The translations under genes were made by a program, and so were the position numbers. Source: Devosia oryzisoli (GTDB lineage Bacteria > Pseudomonadota > Alphaproteobacteria > Rhizobiales > Devosiaceae). From it: a stretch of DNA of 64,000 nt. Below, piece by piece: positions 38,634 to 49,018 of the stretch (positions within the stretch are counted from its first letter, which is position 1; the number at the start of each line of letters is the position of its first letter). The stretch is from positions 744,001 through 808,000 of the forward strand of contig NZ_JACYFU010000001.1 of assembly GCF_014837245.1 (NCBI RefSeq), given 5' to 3'. The notes beneath the pieces were generated by a model. The model was not told the origin of the DNA. It saw only the letters and a program-made list of their open reading frames with translations, and ran no database searches.

Positions 38634-40109
38634 TCATTGGAACGCCGTCTCGGCAAAGCTGCGCAATTTGCGCGAATGCAGCCGCTCCGCCGGCTGGTCC
38701 CGCAATATCTCCATGGCCCGCAGCCCGATTTGCAGGTGCCGGTTGACCTGGGTCCGGTAGAAGTCCGAGGCCATTCCCGGCAGCTTCAGTTCGCCGTGAA
38801 GAGGTTTGTCCGACACGCAGAGCAGGGTGCCGTAGGGCACTCGGAAGCGGAACCCGTTCGCCGCGATCGTGGCGCTTTCCATGTCGAGCGCCACGGCGCG
38901 CGACTGGCTGAGCTGCCGGATGATTTCCGTCTGGTCGCGCAGTTCCCAGTTCCGGTTGTCGAACGTGGCGACGGTCCCGGTGCGCATGATCTTCTTGGTC
39001 TCGATGCCCTCGGTCTGCGTCACCTCGGCCACCGCCTGCTGCAGGGCCACCTGCACTTCGGCCAGCGCCGGTACGGGAACCGTCAGCGGCAGGTCGGCGT
39101 CCAGCACATGGTCTTCGCGCAGATAGGCGTGCGCCAGCACGAAGTCCCCCAGCTCTTGCGAATTCCTGAGGCCGGCGCAGTGGCCCAGCATGATCCAGGC
39201 ATGCGGGCGAAGAACGGCGATATGGTCGGTGATGGTCTTGGCGTTGGACGGGCCGACGCCGATATTGACCATGGTGATACCGCGGCCGCGATCCCCGACC
39301 AAGTGATAGGCCGGCATCTGCGGCATGCGCGGCGGGGCCTCGCCGGTCACGCCGCCACCGGCCAGCATGTTGTCGGTCGAGACGTTCCCCGGCTCGATGA
39401 AGCGCTGGTAATGCTCATGCCCGCCCGCCATCCAGTCCTTAGCGACGCGGCAGAATTCGTCGATGTAGAACTGGTAGTTGGTAAAGATCACGAAGTTCTG
39501 GAAATGCTCGGCGTCGGTGCCCGTATAGTGCGAGAGCCGGAACAGCGAATAGTCGACGCGCGGTCCCGTAAACGCTGAAAGCGGGTACGGCCCCCCGCGC
39601 GGCGGCACGTAGGTGCCGTTGGCGATTTCATCGTCCGTATTGGTCAGGTCCGGTGCATCAAAGATATCGCGCAATGGCACGTCGATGGCGTTGAGGGCTT
39701 TCCCGTCGAGGTGTTCGCGCGGCCCCAGCGCGAAATGCAACGGGATCGGCGTATCCGATTCCCCGACATCGATCGTGCCACCGTGATTGCTGAGAATCAC
39801 CGCGAACTGTTCCTGCAGATACCCCTTGAACAGATCCGGCGCCGTCACGGTGGTCCGATAGAGGCCCGGGCTATGCAGGTAGCCGTAGGGCAGTGTGCTT
39901 TCGTGCTTGGAATAGCTCGTGGAGCGCACTTCCACCTGAGGGTAGCAGGCCCGCACTCGGCCTTCGGGCAGCACACCGCGGCTCAGGTTCTCGAGGTGGC
40001 TGCGGATGAACTCGCAGTTGCGGCGGTAGATGTCGGCGATATGGGCCCAGGCGGCCTGCGGATCGGTGAAGGACGTCTTCTCGAGGCGGGGCGGGCTGAT
40101 TGTCGTCAT
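38634..40109 (-). CDS. amn: AMP nucleosidase
   Basis: Hydrolyses AMP to adenine and ribose 5-phosphate, a purine salvage and energy-charge control enzyme. The N-terminal AMP-binding domain (YPQVEVRSTSYSKHESTLPYGYL) precedes a nucleoside-phosphorylase-fold catalytic domain with VNIGVGPSNAKT, WIMLGHCAGLRNSQELGDFVLAHAY and ALDMESATIAANGFRFRVPYG. At 491 residues it is normal length. It is transcribed leftward towards the MDR gene from the 324-bp gap at 40110-40433. Confidence 0.95.
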   Translation of the reverse strand: MTTISPPRLEKTSFTDPQAAWAHIADIYRRNCEFIRSHLENLSRGVLPEGRVRACYPQVEVRSTSYSKHESTLPYGYLHSPGLYRTTVTAPDLFKGYLQEQFAVILSNHGGTIDVGESDTPIPLHFALGPREHLDGKALNAIDVPLRDIFDAPDLTNTDDEIANGTYVPPRGGPYPLSAFTGPRVDYSLFRLSHYTGTDAEHFQNFVIFTNYQFYIDEFCRVAKDWMAGGHEHYQRFIEPGNVSTDNMLAGGGVTGEAPPRMPQMPAYHLVGDRGRGITMVNIGVGPSNAKTITDHIAVLRPHAWIMLGHCAGLRNSQELGDFVLAHAYLREDHVLDADLPLTVPVPALAEVQVALQQAVAEVTQTEGIETKKIMRTGTVATFDNRNWELRDQTEIIRQLSQSRAVALDMESATIAANGFRFRVPYGTLLCVSDKPLHGELKLPGMASDFYRTQVNRHLQIGLRAMEILRDQPAERLHSRKLRSFAETAFQ

Positions 40110-40433
40110 TGTTGACCCTTGTGGTGGCGCCCCCGGACATGAGCGCCATGCTGATCGGAATCGTGCGCTGATACATATGGTGCACTATAGGGGCCGCATG
40201 ACAGTTCCTCAACGCGCCGGGCGCCGTCACAGCAGGCTTCACAGTTCGGTGAGCCGCACTTTTCTCGCCGCAATTAGTGCTCATCTTCATAAGCAGTTCA
40301 TCGGCACGGCAAGCGACCCATGCATCCGGTGAGCGGGTGGTGGTTCGCCGCTTGTCCCCCAAGCCCTCAACAGCGCGGTGGACTCCTGCCCCAAAGGCCG
40401 CCCGGCAGCGATGCCGCGGCGGCCTTCGCTGTT
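40110..40433. other. 324-bp gap upstream of amn
   Basis: No convincing gene is seen. It should hold the amn promoter at its left side and it contains a terminator-like hairpin at its right end (40394-40426) for the DUF1176-like gene. Short frames in between have no coding character that I can support. Confidence 0.5.
40394..40426 (-). terminator. Terminator after the DUF1176-like gene
   Basis: AAGGCCGCC at 40394-40402 pairs with GGCGGCCTT at 40418-40426. An inner CGGCA/TGCCG extension (40403-40407 and 40412-40416) gives a 14-bp stem with one bulge. In the leftward direction the stem ends in CTTTGGGG, a short U run. Confidence 0.6.
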
Positions 40434-41048
40434 CTAGCGTGCCTGAAAGTCGACGAGGGTCTCCGGGTTCACCTCGCCGTCATAGCTCGCGTCGACGTCA
40501 TAACTGACAAGCGCGAACTGGCCGTCACGGAACATCCATGTGCCCGATGAACTGGCGTCTCCGATACCCCGCCACAGACTATGGGAAGTCACCGTCAAAG
40601 TTTCTGGATCGAACTCTGAATTGACGAGGATGGTGGCGGCGGTCATTCCGCTGACCGTTACACTCTCGAGTTTCCCCTCGAGCAGATCGTCATCATCATA
40701 TTTGGTTTCGAACGTCGGCTCGGCAAACGCGAGCGGCTGCAGTCCGTCATACTCGCGGTACCAGTAGTAGGCGTGCTGGAGGTTGTAGGCGCCCGCGCCG
40801 CAAAAGATACGGATTAGGGTGACCTCTTCCTTCTCGGCATCGTCGGCGTAGCTGGGGACATAACTGAACGTCCAGCTTTGCAACTCGTCTTCAGGCACAT
40901 AGCCACCGTCGGTACGCTCACACATAGGGCCGCTGGCAAGAGAATGCAGTTTGCGCGCCTGCTTCGCCAGGTTGGCATCTTGTGCGGTACTGGGCAGCGT
41001 TCCCAGGCAAAGGGCCACGAGTGGCAGCCAAAGCGATGGACGGATCAT
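40434..41048 (-). CDS. Exported DUF1176-like protein of unknown function
   Basis: A 204-residue protein with a signal peptide (SLWLPLVALCLGTLPSTAQ). Two Cys residues follow, in GPMCERTDGG and RIFCGAGAYN, and may form a disulfide. The pattern FCGAGAYNLQHAYYWY, then VNSEFDPETLTVTSHSLWRGIGDASSSGTWMFRDGQFALVSY is close to what I recall of DUF1176. The function is unknown; a periplasmic role is inferred from the signal peptide. I start at the ATG at 41048, which leaves a 74-bp divergent promoter with folD. Confidence 0.65.
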   Translation of the reverse strand: MIRPSLWLPLVALCLGTLPSTAQDANLAKQARKLHSLASGPMCERTDGGYVPEDELQSWTFSYVPSYADDAEKEEVTLIRIFCGAGAYNLQHAYYWYREYDGLQPLAFAEPTFETKYDDDDLLEGKLESVTVSGMTAATILVNSEFDPETLTVTSHSLWRGIGDASSSGTWMFRDGQFALVSYDVDASYDGEVNPETLVDFQAR

Positions 41049-41122
41049 GGAGTATCCCTTATGTCGAGGCCAAGCGCGAGCCATCAGCGCCCGCGCCTCC
41101 AGATTAATCACAGCGAGGCCCC

Positions 41123-42025
41123 ATGACCGCAAAAATCATCGACGGAAAGCAGTTTGCCGAGAACCTGCGCGGTCGCATTGCGGAACATGTGGCACGCCTA
41201 AAGGCGGAGCACGGCATCACCCCGGGCCTTGCGGTGGTGATCGTTGGGGAAGACCCGGCCAGCCAGGTCTACGTCGCCAACAAGGCCAGGCAAACCGCCG
41301 AAGTGGGCATGGCTTCGTTTAAACACGAATTGCCGGCTGATACGTCCGAGGCCGACCTGCTTACCCTGGTGCACCGGCTCAATGCCGATCCCGCGGTCCA
41401 CGGCATCCTCGTCCAGATGCCCTTACCGAAGCACATCGACGCCAATAAGATCATCGAAGCCATCTATCCGGCGAAGGATGTCGATTGCTTCACGCCCGCC
41501 AACGTCGGCAAGGTCCAGATCGGACTGCCCGGCCCCGTGTCCTGCACTCCGCTGGGTTGCCTGATGCTCCTGCGCGCGGAACTGGGCTCGCTGGAGGGGA
41601 AGCACGCGGTCATCGTCGGCCGTTCCAACCTTGTTGGCAAGCCGATGGCGCAATTGCTCCTGCGCGACAACTGCACGGTCACCGTGGCCCATTCGCGGAC
41701 TCAGAACCTTCCCGATGTCATTCGCCAGGCTGACATCGTCGTCGCCGCCGTCGGGCGGCCCCAGATGATAAAGGGAGATTGGATAAAGCCGGGGGCCGCG
41801 GTTATCGATGTCGGCATCAACAGGATCGCCGCGCCGGAAAAGGGCGAGGGCAAGACCCGCTTGGTTGGTGACGTCGACACAGCAGCAGCGTCCGAAGTGG
41901 CCGGCGCCATCACGCCTGTCCCCGGCGGCGTCGGCCCGATGACGATCGCCTGTCTCCTCGCCAATACCGTCACCACGGCTTCACTGATCAATGGCCTCAT
42001 CCCGCCGAGCGATCTTACGGCATGA
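41123..42025 (+). CDS. folD: Bifunctional methylenetetrahydrofolate dehydrogenase/cyclohydrolase
   Basis: Interconverts methylene-, methenyl- and formyl-tetrahydrofolate, feeding purine, methionine and thymidylate synthesis. Visible motifs are [16 protein letters not shown] with the active-site Tyr-Lys region, [34 protein letters not shown] for NADP binding and [19 protein letters not shown] at the C-terminus. At 300 residues it is normal length. The start has no obvious strong ribosome-binding site, but the frame begins exactly at the family's N-terminus. It overlaps the next gene by 4 bp. Confidence 0.96.
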   Translation: MTAKIIDGKQFAENLRGRIAEHVARLKAEHGITPGLAVVIVGEDPASQVYVANKARQTAEVGMASFKHELPADTSEADLLTLVHRLNADPAVHGILVQMPLPKHIDANKIIEAIYPAKDVDCFTPANVGKVQIGLPGPVSCTPLGCLMLLRAELGSLEGKHAVIVGRSNLVGKPMAQLLLRDNCTVTVAHSRTQNLPDVIRQADIVVAAVGRPQMIKGDWIKPGAAVIDVGINRIAAPEKGEGKTRLVGDVDTAAASEVAGAITPVPGGVGPMTIACLLANTVTTASLINGLIPPSDLTA

Positions 42026-42570
42026 GCGACGACTCCCATGACCCCGGCGGCAAGGTGCGCTTGCGCCTTGCCCCCGGCGTCCACGGCGACGCCAAGATGA
42101 GCGCCGATGGCCGCTACCGGCAGCGGATGCGCCGCTGGATCGGTGAATATTTTCCGGATCGCTACATTGTCTTCGTCGGCATGAATCCGTCCACAGCGGA
42201 TGCGCTGGTGGATGATCCCACATGTGCTCGTGAGTGGACGTTCGCTCGTCGCGAGGGCTTTTTCGGCATGATCAAGTGCAATGTGGGCGACTACCGCGCA
42301 ACTGACCCGAAGGCGCTGCTGCAGCCGGGGGTGTCGGCTGTGTCTCCTGCCAACCTGCCCGACCTGCTGGATGCCGCCGCAGGCGCCGCCCGTGTTGTGC
42401 TCTGTCATGGCAAGCTCAACAAGGCCTTGGCTCCGGCTGGTCGCGAAATGATCGAAGCGCTACGGGCCGCAGGCGTCGAACTCTGGTGCTTCGGCACGAA
42501 TGCCGACGGCTCGCCAAAGCACCCGCTCTATCTGCGGTCCGACACTCCTCTTGTGCCGTTTATCGCCTAG
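42022..42570 (+). CDS. DUF1643 domain protein
   Basis: A 182-residue protein of the DUF1643 family. The hallmark [49 protein letters not shown] runs through residues 50-100, followed by [13 protein letters not shown] and [21 protein letters not shown], a typical ending. No function is established for the family to my knowledge. It begins inside the folD stop (ATGA overlap), so it is coupled to folD. Its last 4 bp overlap the 3' end of the convergent patatin gene. Confidence 0.85.
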   Translation: MSDDSHDPGGKVRLRLAPGVHGDAKMSADGRYRQRMRRWIGEYFPDRYIVFVGMNPSTADALVDDPTCAREWTFARREGFFGMIKCNVGDYRATDPKALLQPGVSAVSPANLPDLLDAAAGAARVVLCHGKLNKALAPAGREMIEALRAAGVELWCFGTNADGSPKHPLYLRSDTPLVPFIA

Positions 42571-43487
42571 AGACGGTAGCGGCCGCTAAGCTTTTGTTCG
42601 ATGACGGGGAGCATCTGCTCCGCCGCTGCCCGACCTTCCGCGATAGCCTCAGGGGCACGGTGAAACTCCAGCAGACCGAAACTCGCGACGCGCGGTGCGA
42701 TCATTGCGTGCGGTGGCTCGCCCGCCAGGCGGGAGCGCGTGATGTGGTTCTGCATGATGTCGATCGAATTGGTGAGCACATCGAAGTAGCCAGGTCCGCC
42801 GAGGCCGGCAAACCATTTCAGCGAAGCCATCTTTTGCACGGATTCAGGGATGGAGCGGATCACGTCCACAACGCCTTCCGGTTTTGGGCGCGGTTCGTCG
42901 TTCGGCTCGGGTTCGGCTATCAGCGGCCGTCCAAGCAGGTCCCCATTGAGACTGACGGCAATGATGAAGTCCGCCTCCATGGCGCGGCACAGGGAAACCG
43001 GGATCGGGTTGACCAATCCGCCATCGGACAGCCAGCGGCCATCGATCCTCGTCGGGCTGAACAGCCCCGGCATGCCTATGGAGGCACGAATGGCAGGAGC
43101 GAGGGCTCCAACTCGAAGCCAGATCTCACGCCCATTGCTGATATCGGTAGCCACCGCACCAAACGGGATGGCCAGGTCCTCGATGTTTTCCGGCAGACCC
43201 ATGCCGGCTAGCCAATCCAAGATACGGGCGCCGTCGACCAGGCCGCCGGCAAGAACGTTGATGTCGACCATCGCGGCAACCGCGCGCCAGTCTGCGCCCA
43301 TGGCCCAGTCGCGCAGCTTGTCCAATTGACCACTGGCATGTACGGCGCCGACCAGTGCCCCTATCGAAGTTCCGCAAATAATGTCTGGCTTGATACCCGC
43401 TTCGATCAGCGCCTCGATCACCCCGATATGGGCCCAACCACGCGCGGCGCCGCCGCCCAGAGCCAGTGCAACGCGGGTCCCGGTCAT
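42567..43487 (-). CDS. Patatin-like phospholipase (RssA type)
   Basis: A cytoplasmic or membrane-associated lipid acyl hydrolase. The oxyanion loop is LALGGGAARGWAHIGV, the nucleophile Ser41 lies in CGTSIGALVG and the catalytic Asp155 in LSDGGLVNPIPV, forming the Ser-Asp dyad of patatins. At 306 residues it matches the bacterial RssA-like group. Its actual substrate is unknown. A 41-bp gap separates its start from the next gene to the right. Confidence 0.88.
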   Translation of the reverse strand: MTGTRVALALGGGAARGWAHIGVIEALIEAGIKPDIICGTSIGALVGAVHASGQLDKLRDWAMGADWRAVAAMVDINVLAGGLVDGARILDWLAGMGLPENIEDLAIPFGAVATDISNGREIWLRVGALAPAIRASIGMPGLFSPTRIDGRWLSDGGLVNPIPVSLCRAMEADFIIAVSLNGDLLGRPLIAEPEPNDEPRPKPEGVVDVIRSIPESVQKMASLKWFAGLGGPGYFDVLTNSIDIMQNHITRSRLAGEPPHAMIAPRVASFGLLEFHRAPEAIAEGRAAAEQMLPVIEQKLSGRYRL

Positions 43488-43528
43488 GCCAATCTCCAGC
43501 TAGTGGTCAGACAATGTCAGGACCCAGA

Positions 43529-43888
43529 CTAAGGCGCGTCAGCAAGAAAGAACAAGCGAGCCACCGCGTGGTCGCGCAGTGCCTGTGCCGGCAGTTTGCC
43601 ATTCAGGGCATCCAGAACGCGCTGCCGGTCGCGAACCGCACTAGCGTCTACTACGACGCGCTGGAACGCCGGCCGCGTTCCGCGTCGCTGTTCCTCGATC
43701 AGGTTGAACAGTAGAGTCCGCACGTCAGTTTGACTGGAGCACGCAACGCATACTTCTCCATCGGCATGGCCGTGCCCGCTGTTGGCCGGGAGACGCAGCA
43801 GCGCCGTGCCGGCATCCAGGTCCGTCAGCAGCGGCCCCGGAGCGGTCACCAGGATCACCGGAATTGGCTGCGGACGGGGAGTGCTCAC
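43529..43888 (-). CDS. Degenerate G3E (CobW/COG0523-like) protein lacking a Walker A motif
   Basis: A 119-residue GTG-start gene whose start overlaps the metH stop by 4 bp (GTGA). It aligns by eye to the N-terminal half of G3E P-loop GTPases: PIPVILVT (first strand), GEVCVACS where the family has GCx[33 protein letters not shown] where the family has FDRVVIETSGLADP, and [14 protein letters not shown]. The GxxxxGKT loop is missing, so GTP binding is unlikely. It may be a decaying remnant or a repurposed small partner of the cobalamin enzyme next door. Similarity is by eye only. Confidence 0.55.
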   Translation of the reverse strand: MSTPRPQPIPVILVTAPGPLLTDLDAGTALLRLPANSGHGHADGEVCVACSSQTDVRTLLFNLIEEQRRGTRPAFQRVVVDASAVRDRQRVLDALNGKLPAQALRDHAVARLFFLADAP

Positions 43889-46800
43889 TCCGCCGCCACC
43901 TTGTTCGGAATGTAGTTGAGGATGGGTCCCAGCCAGCGCTCGACTTCCTGGACTTCCATCCCCTTGCGCTGGGCATAATCAATTACCTGATCGCGCTCCA
44001 CCTTGGCCACGCCAAAGTAATACGCATCGGGGTGGGCATAGTAGAGGCCTGAGACGGATGATCCGGGCCACATTGCGTAGCTTTCGGTCAGCCTCACTCC
44101 AACATTGCGTTCCGCTTCCAGCAGCCGAAACAGGGTCGTCTTTTCCGTGTGGTCAGGCTGTGCCGGATAACCGGCCGCCGGGCGTATGCCGCGATAGGTC
44201 TCGGCGATCAACTCGCTGCTGGTGAGCGTCTCGTCCGCGGCGTAGCCCCAGAACTCACGGCGCACCTTCATGTGCATATATTCGGCAAGCGCCTCTGCGA
44301 AGCGATCCGCCAGGGCCTTCACCAGAATCGATGAGTAATCGTCGTTAGCGCGCTCGAAGCGTTCGGCGATCGCCACCTCTTCCATCCCCGCAGTGACGAC
44401 GAACCCGCCCAGATAATCCGGCTTTCCGCTCTCGATCGGCGCAATGAAGTCGCTCAGGGCCATATTGGGTTTGCCGTCGCGCTTGCTCAGCTGCTGGCGC
44501 AGCGTAAAGAACGTCGCCAATTCGTCCTCGCGCTGATCGTCGGTAAACAGCCTTACGTCGTCCCCGACGGCACTGGCCGGCCAGAAGCCAATCACCGCCT
44601 TGGGTGCAAACCATCTCTGCTCGATGATTTCCGCCAGCATGGCCTGCGCATCAACCCATAGCGCCCGCGCCGCCTCACCCTGCTTCTCATCCTCAAGGAT
44701 CGCCGGATAGCGGCCCTTGAGTTCCCAGGTCTGGAAGAAGGGCGTCCAGTCGATGTAGTCGGCCAACTCCTTGAGGTCGAAATCGCCAAAGGTTCTGGTC
44801 CCGAGGAAAGTCGGTTTGGGTGGTGTATAGGCGCTCCAGTCCGGCCTGAAGGCGTTGTTCCGCGCGTCCGCCAGCGGCAGGCGTCGTTTCTCCGCCTCGG
44901 CCCGCTCGTGCGCGGCTGCCGCCTTGGCGTATTCTGCCCGCACCTGTTCGATGAACGTCACCTTTGTGTCGTCGGACAACAGATTCGAAACCACCCCCAC
45001 AGCACGGCTGGCGTCGTTGACATGCACGGCCTGTCCGCGCGCATAGCGCGGGTGAATTTTTACCGCCGTATGAACGCGGCTCGTTGTGGCGCCACCGATC
45101 AGCAGCGGAATATCAAACCCCTCGCGCTCCATCTCTGCAGCGACGTGCGCCATCTCGTCGAGCGATGGCGTAATGAGCCCCGACAGGCCGATGATGTCGA
45201 CATTCTCTGCCCGGGCCGTCTCCAGGATTTTCTGACTCGAAACCATGACGCCCAGGTCGATGATCTCGTAGTTGTTGCAGGCCAGGACGACGCCAACGAT
45301 GTTCTTGCCGATGTCGTGCACATCGCCCTTGACGGTCGCCATCAGCACCTTGCCGGCGCTCTGGCGGCCGCCGACGTCGCCATTGGCGGCCTTTTCCTCT
45401 TCCATGAAGGGCAGGAGATAAGCCACGGCCTGCTTCATCACGCGGGCTGATTTCACCACCTGGGGCAGGAACATCTTCCCCGACCCGAAGAGATCGCCAA
45501 CCACGTTCATGCCCGCCATAAGCGGTCCCTCTATGACGTGCAGGGGCCGGTCATAGGTTTGGCGCGCTTCCTCGGTGTCGGCTTCAATGAACTCGGTTAC
45601 GCCATTGACCAGCGCATGCGAAATTCTTTCGCCGACCGGCAGCTCGCGCCAGCTCATGTCCTTGGCCTTGCCGGCGCCTCCGCCCTGACCCTTGAACCGC
45701 TCCGCGATCTCGAGCAAGCGATCGGTGGAATCTGGGCGCCGGTTGAGGATGACGTCCTCGCAGGCGTCCCTCAATTCGGGTTCGATGCTCTCATACACGG
45801 CCAACTGGCCGGCATTGACGATGCCCATGTCCATGCCGTTCTGGATGGCATGGTAGAGGAAGACCGAATGCATTGCCTCCCGCACCGGCTCATTGCCGCG
45901 GAACGAAAAGCTGAGGTTCGAGATACCGCCCGAGATATGCACATGCGGCAGCCGCTCAGTGATCTGCTTGGTGGCCTCAATGAAGTCGACGCCGTAGTTG
46001 TTGTGTTCCTCTATCCCCGTCGCCACGGCAAAAACGTTGGGGTCGAAGATGACGTCTTCGGGGGAGATCCCCACCACTTCGGTCAGGATCTTGTATGCGC
46101 GTGCGCAAATCTCGACCTTGCGCTGCTTTGTGTCGGCCTGTCCCTTTTCATCGAACGCCATTACCACGACGGCCGCGCCATAGGCCTTCACCAACTTGGC
46201 GTGGCGAATGAACGTCTCTTCGCCTTCCTTGAGCGAGATGGAGTTGACCAGCGCCTTTCCCTGCACGCACTTGAGGCCTGCCTCGATGACATCCCACTTG
46301 GAGCTGTCGATCATCAGCGGGACCTTGGCGATGTCTGGCTCGGCCGCAAGCAGGTTGAGGAAATCAACCATCACTTGCTGGCTGTCGATCAGGCCCTCAT
46401 CCATGTTGATGTCGATGACCTGCGCGCCATTCGCCACCTGATCGCGTGCCACATCGAGCGCGGCAGTGTAGTCGCCGGCTGTGATGAGTTTGCGGAAACG
46501 TGCGGAGCCAGTAACGTTGGTGCGTTCGCCGATATTGACGAAGGGGATGTCGCTGGTCAGCGTGAAATGCTCGAGCCCCGCCAGCCGCAGCAACCGGTCC
46601 GCCTTCGGCACCTTTCGCGGCTGGTACTGGGCCGCCATCTGCGCCACCGCCCTTATATGGTCTGGCGTCGAGCCGCAGCATCCACCAACGATGTTCAGCA
46701 AGCCGTCGCTGGCAAAGGCCCGCAGTTGTCCAGCCATCTGCTCGGGCGTCTGGTCATAGGCGCCCATCTCGTTGGGCAGCCCGGCATTCGGATAGGCGCA

Positions 46801-47652
46801 GATCAGAGTGTCGGCCACTCCCGACAATTCGGCAATATGGTCGCGCATCAAATCGGCGCCCAGCGCGCAGTTAAGCCCGATGGTGAAGGGCTGGGCATGC
46901 CGCACCGAATACCAAAAGGCAGTCGGCGTCTGACCAGAGAGCGTTCGCCCCGAAAGGTCGGTGATCGTCCCGGAAATCATGATCGGTACGTCGATACCGC
47001 GCTCTTCGAACAGCCGCTGCGCCGCAAAGATGCCGGCCTTTGTGTTGAGCGTATCGGTGATGGTCTCGAACAGCAGCAGGTCGGCGCCCGCGTCTATCAG
47101 GCCTCGGATTGCCTCGCCATACGCTTCAACAAGCGCATCGAAGGTAATGGCCCGGTGACCCGGATTGTTGACGTCCGTCGACATTGACGACGTCTTGTTC
47201 GTAGGCCCCAAAGCGCCCGCCACAAAACGCCGCCTTCCGTCCTCGGCCTCGGCTCGCAGAGCCGCGCGACGCGCCACGACCACACCCTGATAGTTGATGT
47301 CATAGACCGCGCTCTCGCAGCCATAGTCTGCCTGCGCCACGGAGGTTGCAGAGAACGTGTTGGTCTCGGCGATGTCGGCGCCGGCCATGAAGTATGCGAA
47401 GTGAATGTCTTCGATCCGCTTGGGTTCGGTGATCACCAGCAGATCGTTGTTGCCCTTGAGCGGCAGCGTCCAGTCCTTGAAGCGCTCGCCGCGAAAGTTG
47501 TCCTCGCTCAGGCCCAGGCGCTGGATCATCGTGCCCATGGCGCCATCCAGGATCAGGATGCGTTCGGCCGTCGCTTTGGCCAGGGCGGCTCGCACGTCGG
47601 TCCAATCGGTCTGGGGCAGGGGACTGTCGATCGTCTGGGGGGAGGGGCTCAT
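43885..47652 (-). CDS. metH: Cobalamin-dependent methionine synthase
   Basis: Transfers the methyl group of methyl-THF to homocysteine via methylcobalamin. All four modules are present in 1255 residues. The homocysteine domain has [10 protein letters not shown] and the Zn-binding [11 protein letters not shown], and the pterin domain has [14 protein letters not shown]. The cobalamin domain ligates cobalt with His779 in GDVHDIGKN. The C-terminal SAM-dependent reactivation domain has [16 protein letters not shown] start at the ATG at 47652 with GAGG upstream; a longer in-frame reading to 47877 would run through the palindromic operator. Confidence 0.95.
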   Translation of the reverse strand: MSPSPQTIDSPLPQTDWTDVRAALAKATAERILILDGAMGTMIQRLGLSEDNFRGERFKDWTLPLKGNNDLLVITEPKRIEDIHFAYFMAGADIAETNTFSATSVAQADYGCESAVYDINYQGVVVARRAALRAEAEDGRRRFVAGALGPTNKTSSMSTDVNNPGHRAITFDALVEAYGEAIRGLIDAGADLLLFETITDTLNTKAGIFAAQRLFEERGIDVPIMISGTITDLSGRTLSGQTPTAFWYSVRHAQPFTIGLNCALGADLMRDHIAELSGVADTLICAYPNAGLPNEMGAYDQTPEQMAGQLRAFASDGLLNIVGGCCGSTPDHIRAVAQMAAQYQPRKVPKADRLLRLAGLEHFTLTSDIPFVNIGERTNVTGSARFRKLITAGDYTAALDVARDQVANGAQVIDINMDEGLIDSQQVMVDFLNLLAAEPDIAKVPLMIDSSKWDVIEAGLKCVQGKALVNSISLKEGEETFIRHAKLVKAYGAAVVVMAFDEKGQADTKQRKVEICARAYKILTEVVGISPEDVIFDPNVFAVATGIEEHNNYGVDFIEATKQITERLPHVHISGGISNLSFSFRGNEPVREAMHSVFLYHAIQNGMDMGIVNAGQLAVYESIEPELRDACEDVILNRRPDSTDRLLEIAERFKGQGGGAGKAKDMSWRELPVGERISHALVNGVTEFIEADTEEARQTYDRPLHVIEGPLMAGMNVVGDLFGSGKMFLPQVVKSARVMKQAVAYLLPFMEEEKAANGDVGGRQSAGKVLMATVKGDVHDIGKNIVGVVLACNNYEIIDLGVMVSSQKILETARAENVDIIGLSGLITPSLDEMAHVAAEMEREGFDIPLLIGGATTSRVHTAVKIHPRYARGQAVHVNDASRAVGVVSNLLSDDTKVTFIEQVRAEYAKAAAAHERAEAEKRRLPLADARNNAFRPDWSAYTPPKPTFLGTRTFGDFDLKELADYIDWTPFFQTWELKGRYPAILEDEKQGEAARALWVDAQAMLAEIIEQRWFAPKAVIGFWPASAVGDDVRLFTDDQREDELATFFTLRQQLSKRDGKPNMALSDFIAPIESGKPDYLGGFVVTAGMEEVAIAERFERANDDYSSILVKALADRFAEALAEYMHMKVRREFWGYAADETLTSSELIAETYRGIRPAAGYPAQPDHTEKTTLFRLLEAERNVGVRLTESYAMWPGSSVSGLYYAHPDAYYFGVAKVERDQVIDYAQRKGMEVQEVERWLGPILNYIPNKVAAE

Positions 47653-47702
47653 CGCCGTCCTCTCTTTCTGCTTCACGAGCGCAAACGCGCTTGGCGCAAG
47701 AC

Positions 47703-47718
47703 ATAAAGATATCTTTAT
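47703..47718. promoter_or_regulatory. Perfect 16-bp palindrome upstream of metH, candidate SahR-type operator
   Basis: ATAAAGATATCTTTAT is a perfect palindrome and extends to 22 bp with one mismatched pair. It lies about 50 bp before the metH start, in the 254-bp gap shared with rlpA. It resembles, from memory, operators of the ArsR-family regulator SahR proposed for methionine-cycle genes of Proteobacteria. The regulator gene is not in the window. Confidence 0.6.
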
Positions 47719-47906
47719 ATCAGTCAACCCACAACCTTGGGCATCATTATCGGGTAGTCCTTTGGTAACCGTAAGGTGCCGAATTGCCGCGATGCGCCTC
47801 GGGGTTCTGCGCACCTTAACGCCCTCATAACCACAAGAGTGCGAACTGGTTTGTATAAAATGCGATCTGCCTATCATGGTCGCGCGAACCTCCGGCTAGT
47901 TGAGTA

Positions 47907-48956
47907 ATGCGTACCGTGACGACTTATTGGCGTACCGCCGTCCGATCCATTGCCCTGTCATCCGTGCTGGCAACTATCGTGGCCGCATGTACCATGGGAA
48001 ACCTTGGCCCCACCGTGAGCCGCGGTGCATTTACCTCGAGCGAATACGGGGTTGCGGTCTCTCCACGCGTTTCTCGAGATCCCAACCCGCCGCGCGGCGG
48101 TGGTCGCTATCAAGTGGGTGAGCCCTACACGGTGCGAGGAAAAGTCTACGTGCCCAAGGACGATCCCGGCTATTCAGGGATCGGACGCGCGTCTTGGTAC
48201 GGCGCCGATTTCCACGGAAGACGGACTGCAAACGGCGAGATTTTCTCGGCCAATGCCATCACCGCCGCCCATCCTACCCTGCCGCTACCGTCCTATGTGC
48301 GGGTCACGAATACCGATAACGGCCGGTCGATGATTGTCCGCGTCAATGACCGCGGACCGTACGTTTCCGGCCGAATAATCGACCTCAGCTATCGCGCGGC
48401 CGCCATGTTGGGTTACGTCAACGGAGGCTCGGCCAACGTCAAGGTGGACTATGTCGGCAAGGCCCCGCTCAACGGGGACGATACACGCGCTCTTGTCGCC
48501 AGCTATAATGGTCCGGCCTATGATGCGGGTAACGTGCGGGTCGCCAGTGCCGGCCAGAGCAGTCGAAGCCTTGTCGGCATGACCACCAACTTCTTCAGCA
48601 GCCTCTTTTCCTACGCCGAAACAACTCCCGAGCAGGTAGACGCCGGCATCGGCACCGCCCATGCCGCGGCCAACGCCATGGCATCACGCTCGGATGCCCT
48701 TCAGCAGTGGGCGGCGAGCGTGGATGCGGATCGGCGCAGCATCCAGCTTGGTCTGGGAGTCTATTCGAACAGAGACAACGCGATCATCCTCGCGGAAAAG
48801 TTTGCCGTCCTGGGTGCGGTGGACGAGAAGACCGTCAGCTTCAATGGCCACCCTGCCACGCAGCTGACGCTGACACGGCTCAAACCAGGAGTTGATCGGC
48901 AGGACGCCTTGGATCTGGCGCGGCAACTTGGCCTTTCGGACATAGTTCTTTATTAG
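47907..48956 (+). CDS. rlpA: RlpA-type septal lipoprotein with SPOR domain
   Basis: RlpA-family proteins act on peptidoglycan, often at the division site. The N-terminus has a lipoprotein signal with lipobox ending VAAC (Cys28). The double-psi beta-barrel domain spans about residues 90-180: ASWYGADFHGRRTANGE with a conserved acidic residue, LPLPSYVRVTN and VRVNDRGPYVSGRIIDLSYRAA. A SPOR domain for peptidoglycan binding closes the protein (about residues 273-349). The ribosome-binding site is weak. It is divergent from metH, and the carboxypeptidase follows. Confidence 0.9.
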   Translation: MRTVTTYWRTAVRSIALSSVLATIVAACTMGNLGPTVSRGAFTSSEYGVAVSPRVSRDPNPPRGGGRYQVGEPYTVRGKVYVPKDDPGYSGIGRASWYGADFHGRRTANGEIFSANAITAAHPTLPLPSYVRVTNTDNGRSMIVRVNDRGPYVSGRIIDLSYRAAAMLGYVNGGSANVKVDYVGKAPLNGDDTRALVASYNGPAYDAGNVRVASAGQSSRSLVGMTTNFFSSLFSYAETTPEQVDAGIGTAHAAANAMASRSDALQQWAASVDADRRSIQLGLGVYSNRDNAIILAEKFAVLGAVDEKTVSFNGHPATQLTLTRLKPGVDRQDALDLARQLGLSDIVLY

Positions 48957-49018
48957 TTTGAAGTGTCCGGGCGCCTCGTAAAGGCGGGGGTATGCCCGCG
49001 CCATGCAAGGATTGGTCC

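Noticed and set aside
45538-47187. Open frame of about 550 codons on the plus strand
   Set aside because: It lies wholly inside metH on the opposite strand. Its composition is typical of an antisense shadow.
47653-47760. SAM or cobalamin riboswitch before metH
   Set aside because: I could not find a plausible conserved core, and only about 50 nt separate the operator from the start codon.
47653-47877. 75-residue upstream extension of metH
   Set aside because: It would cross the palindromic operator, and the family N-terminus begins near the ATG at 47652, which has a ribosome-binding site.
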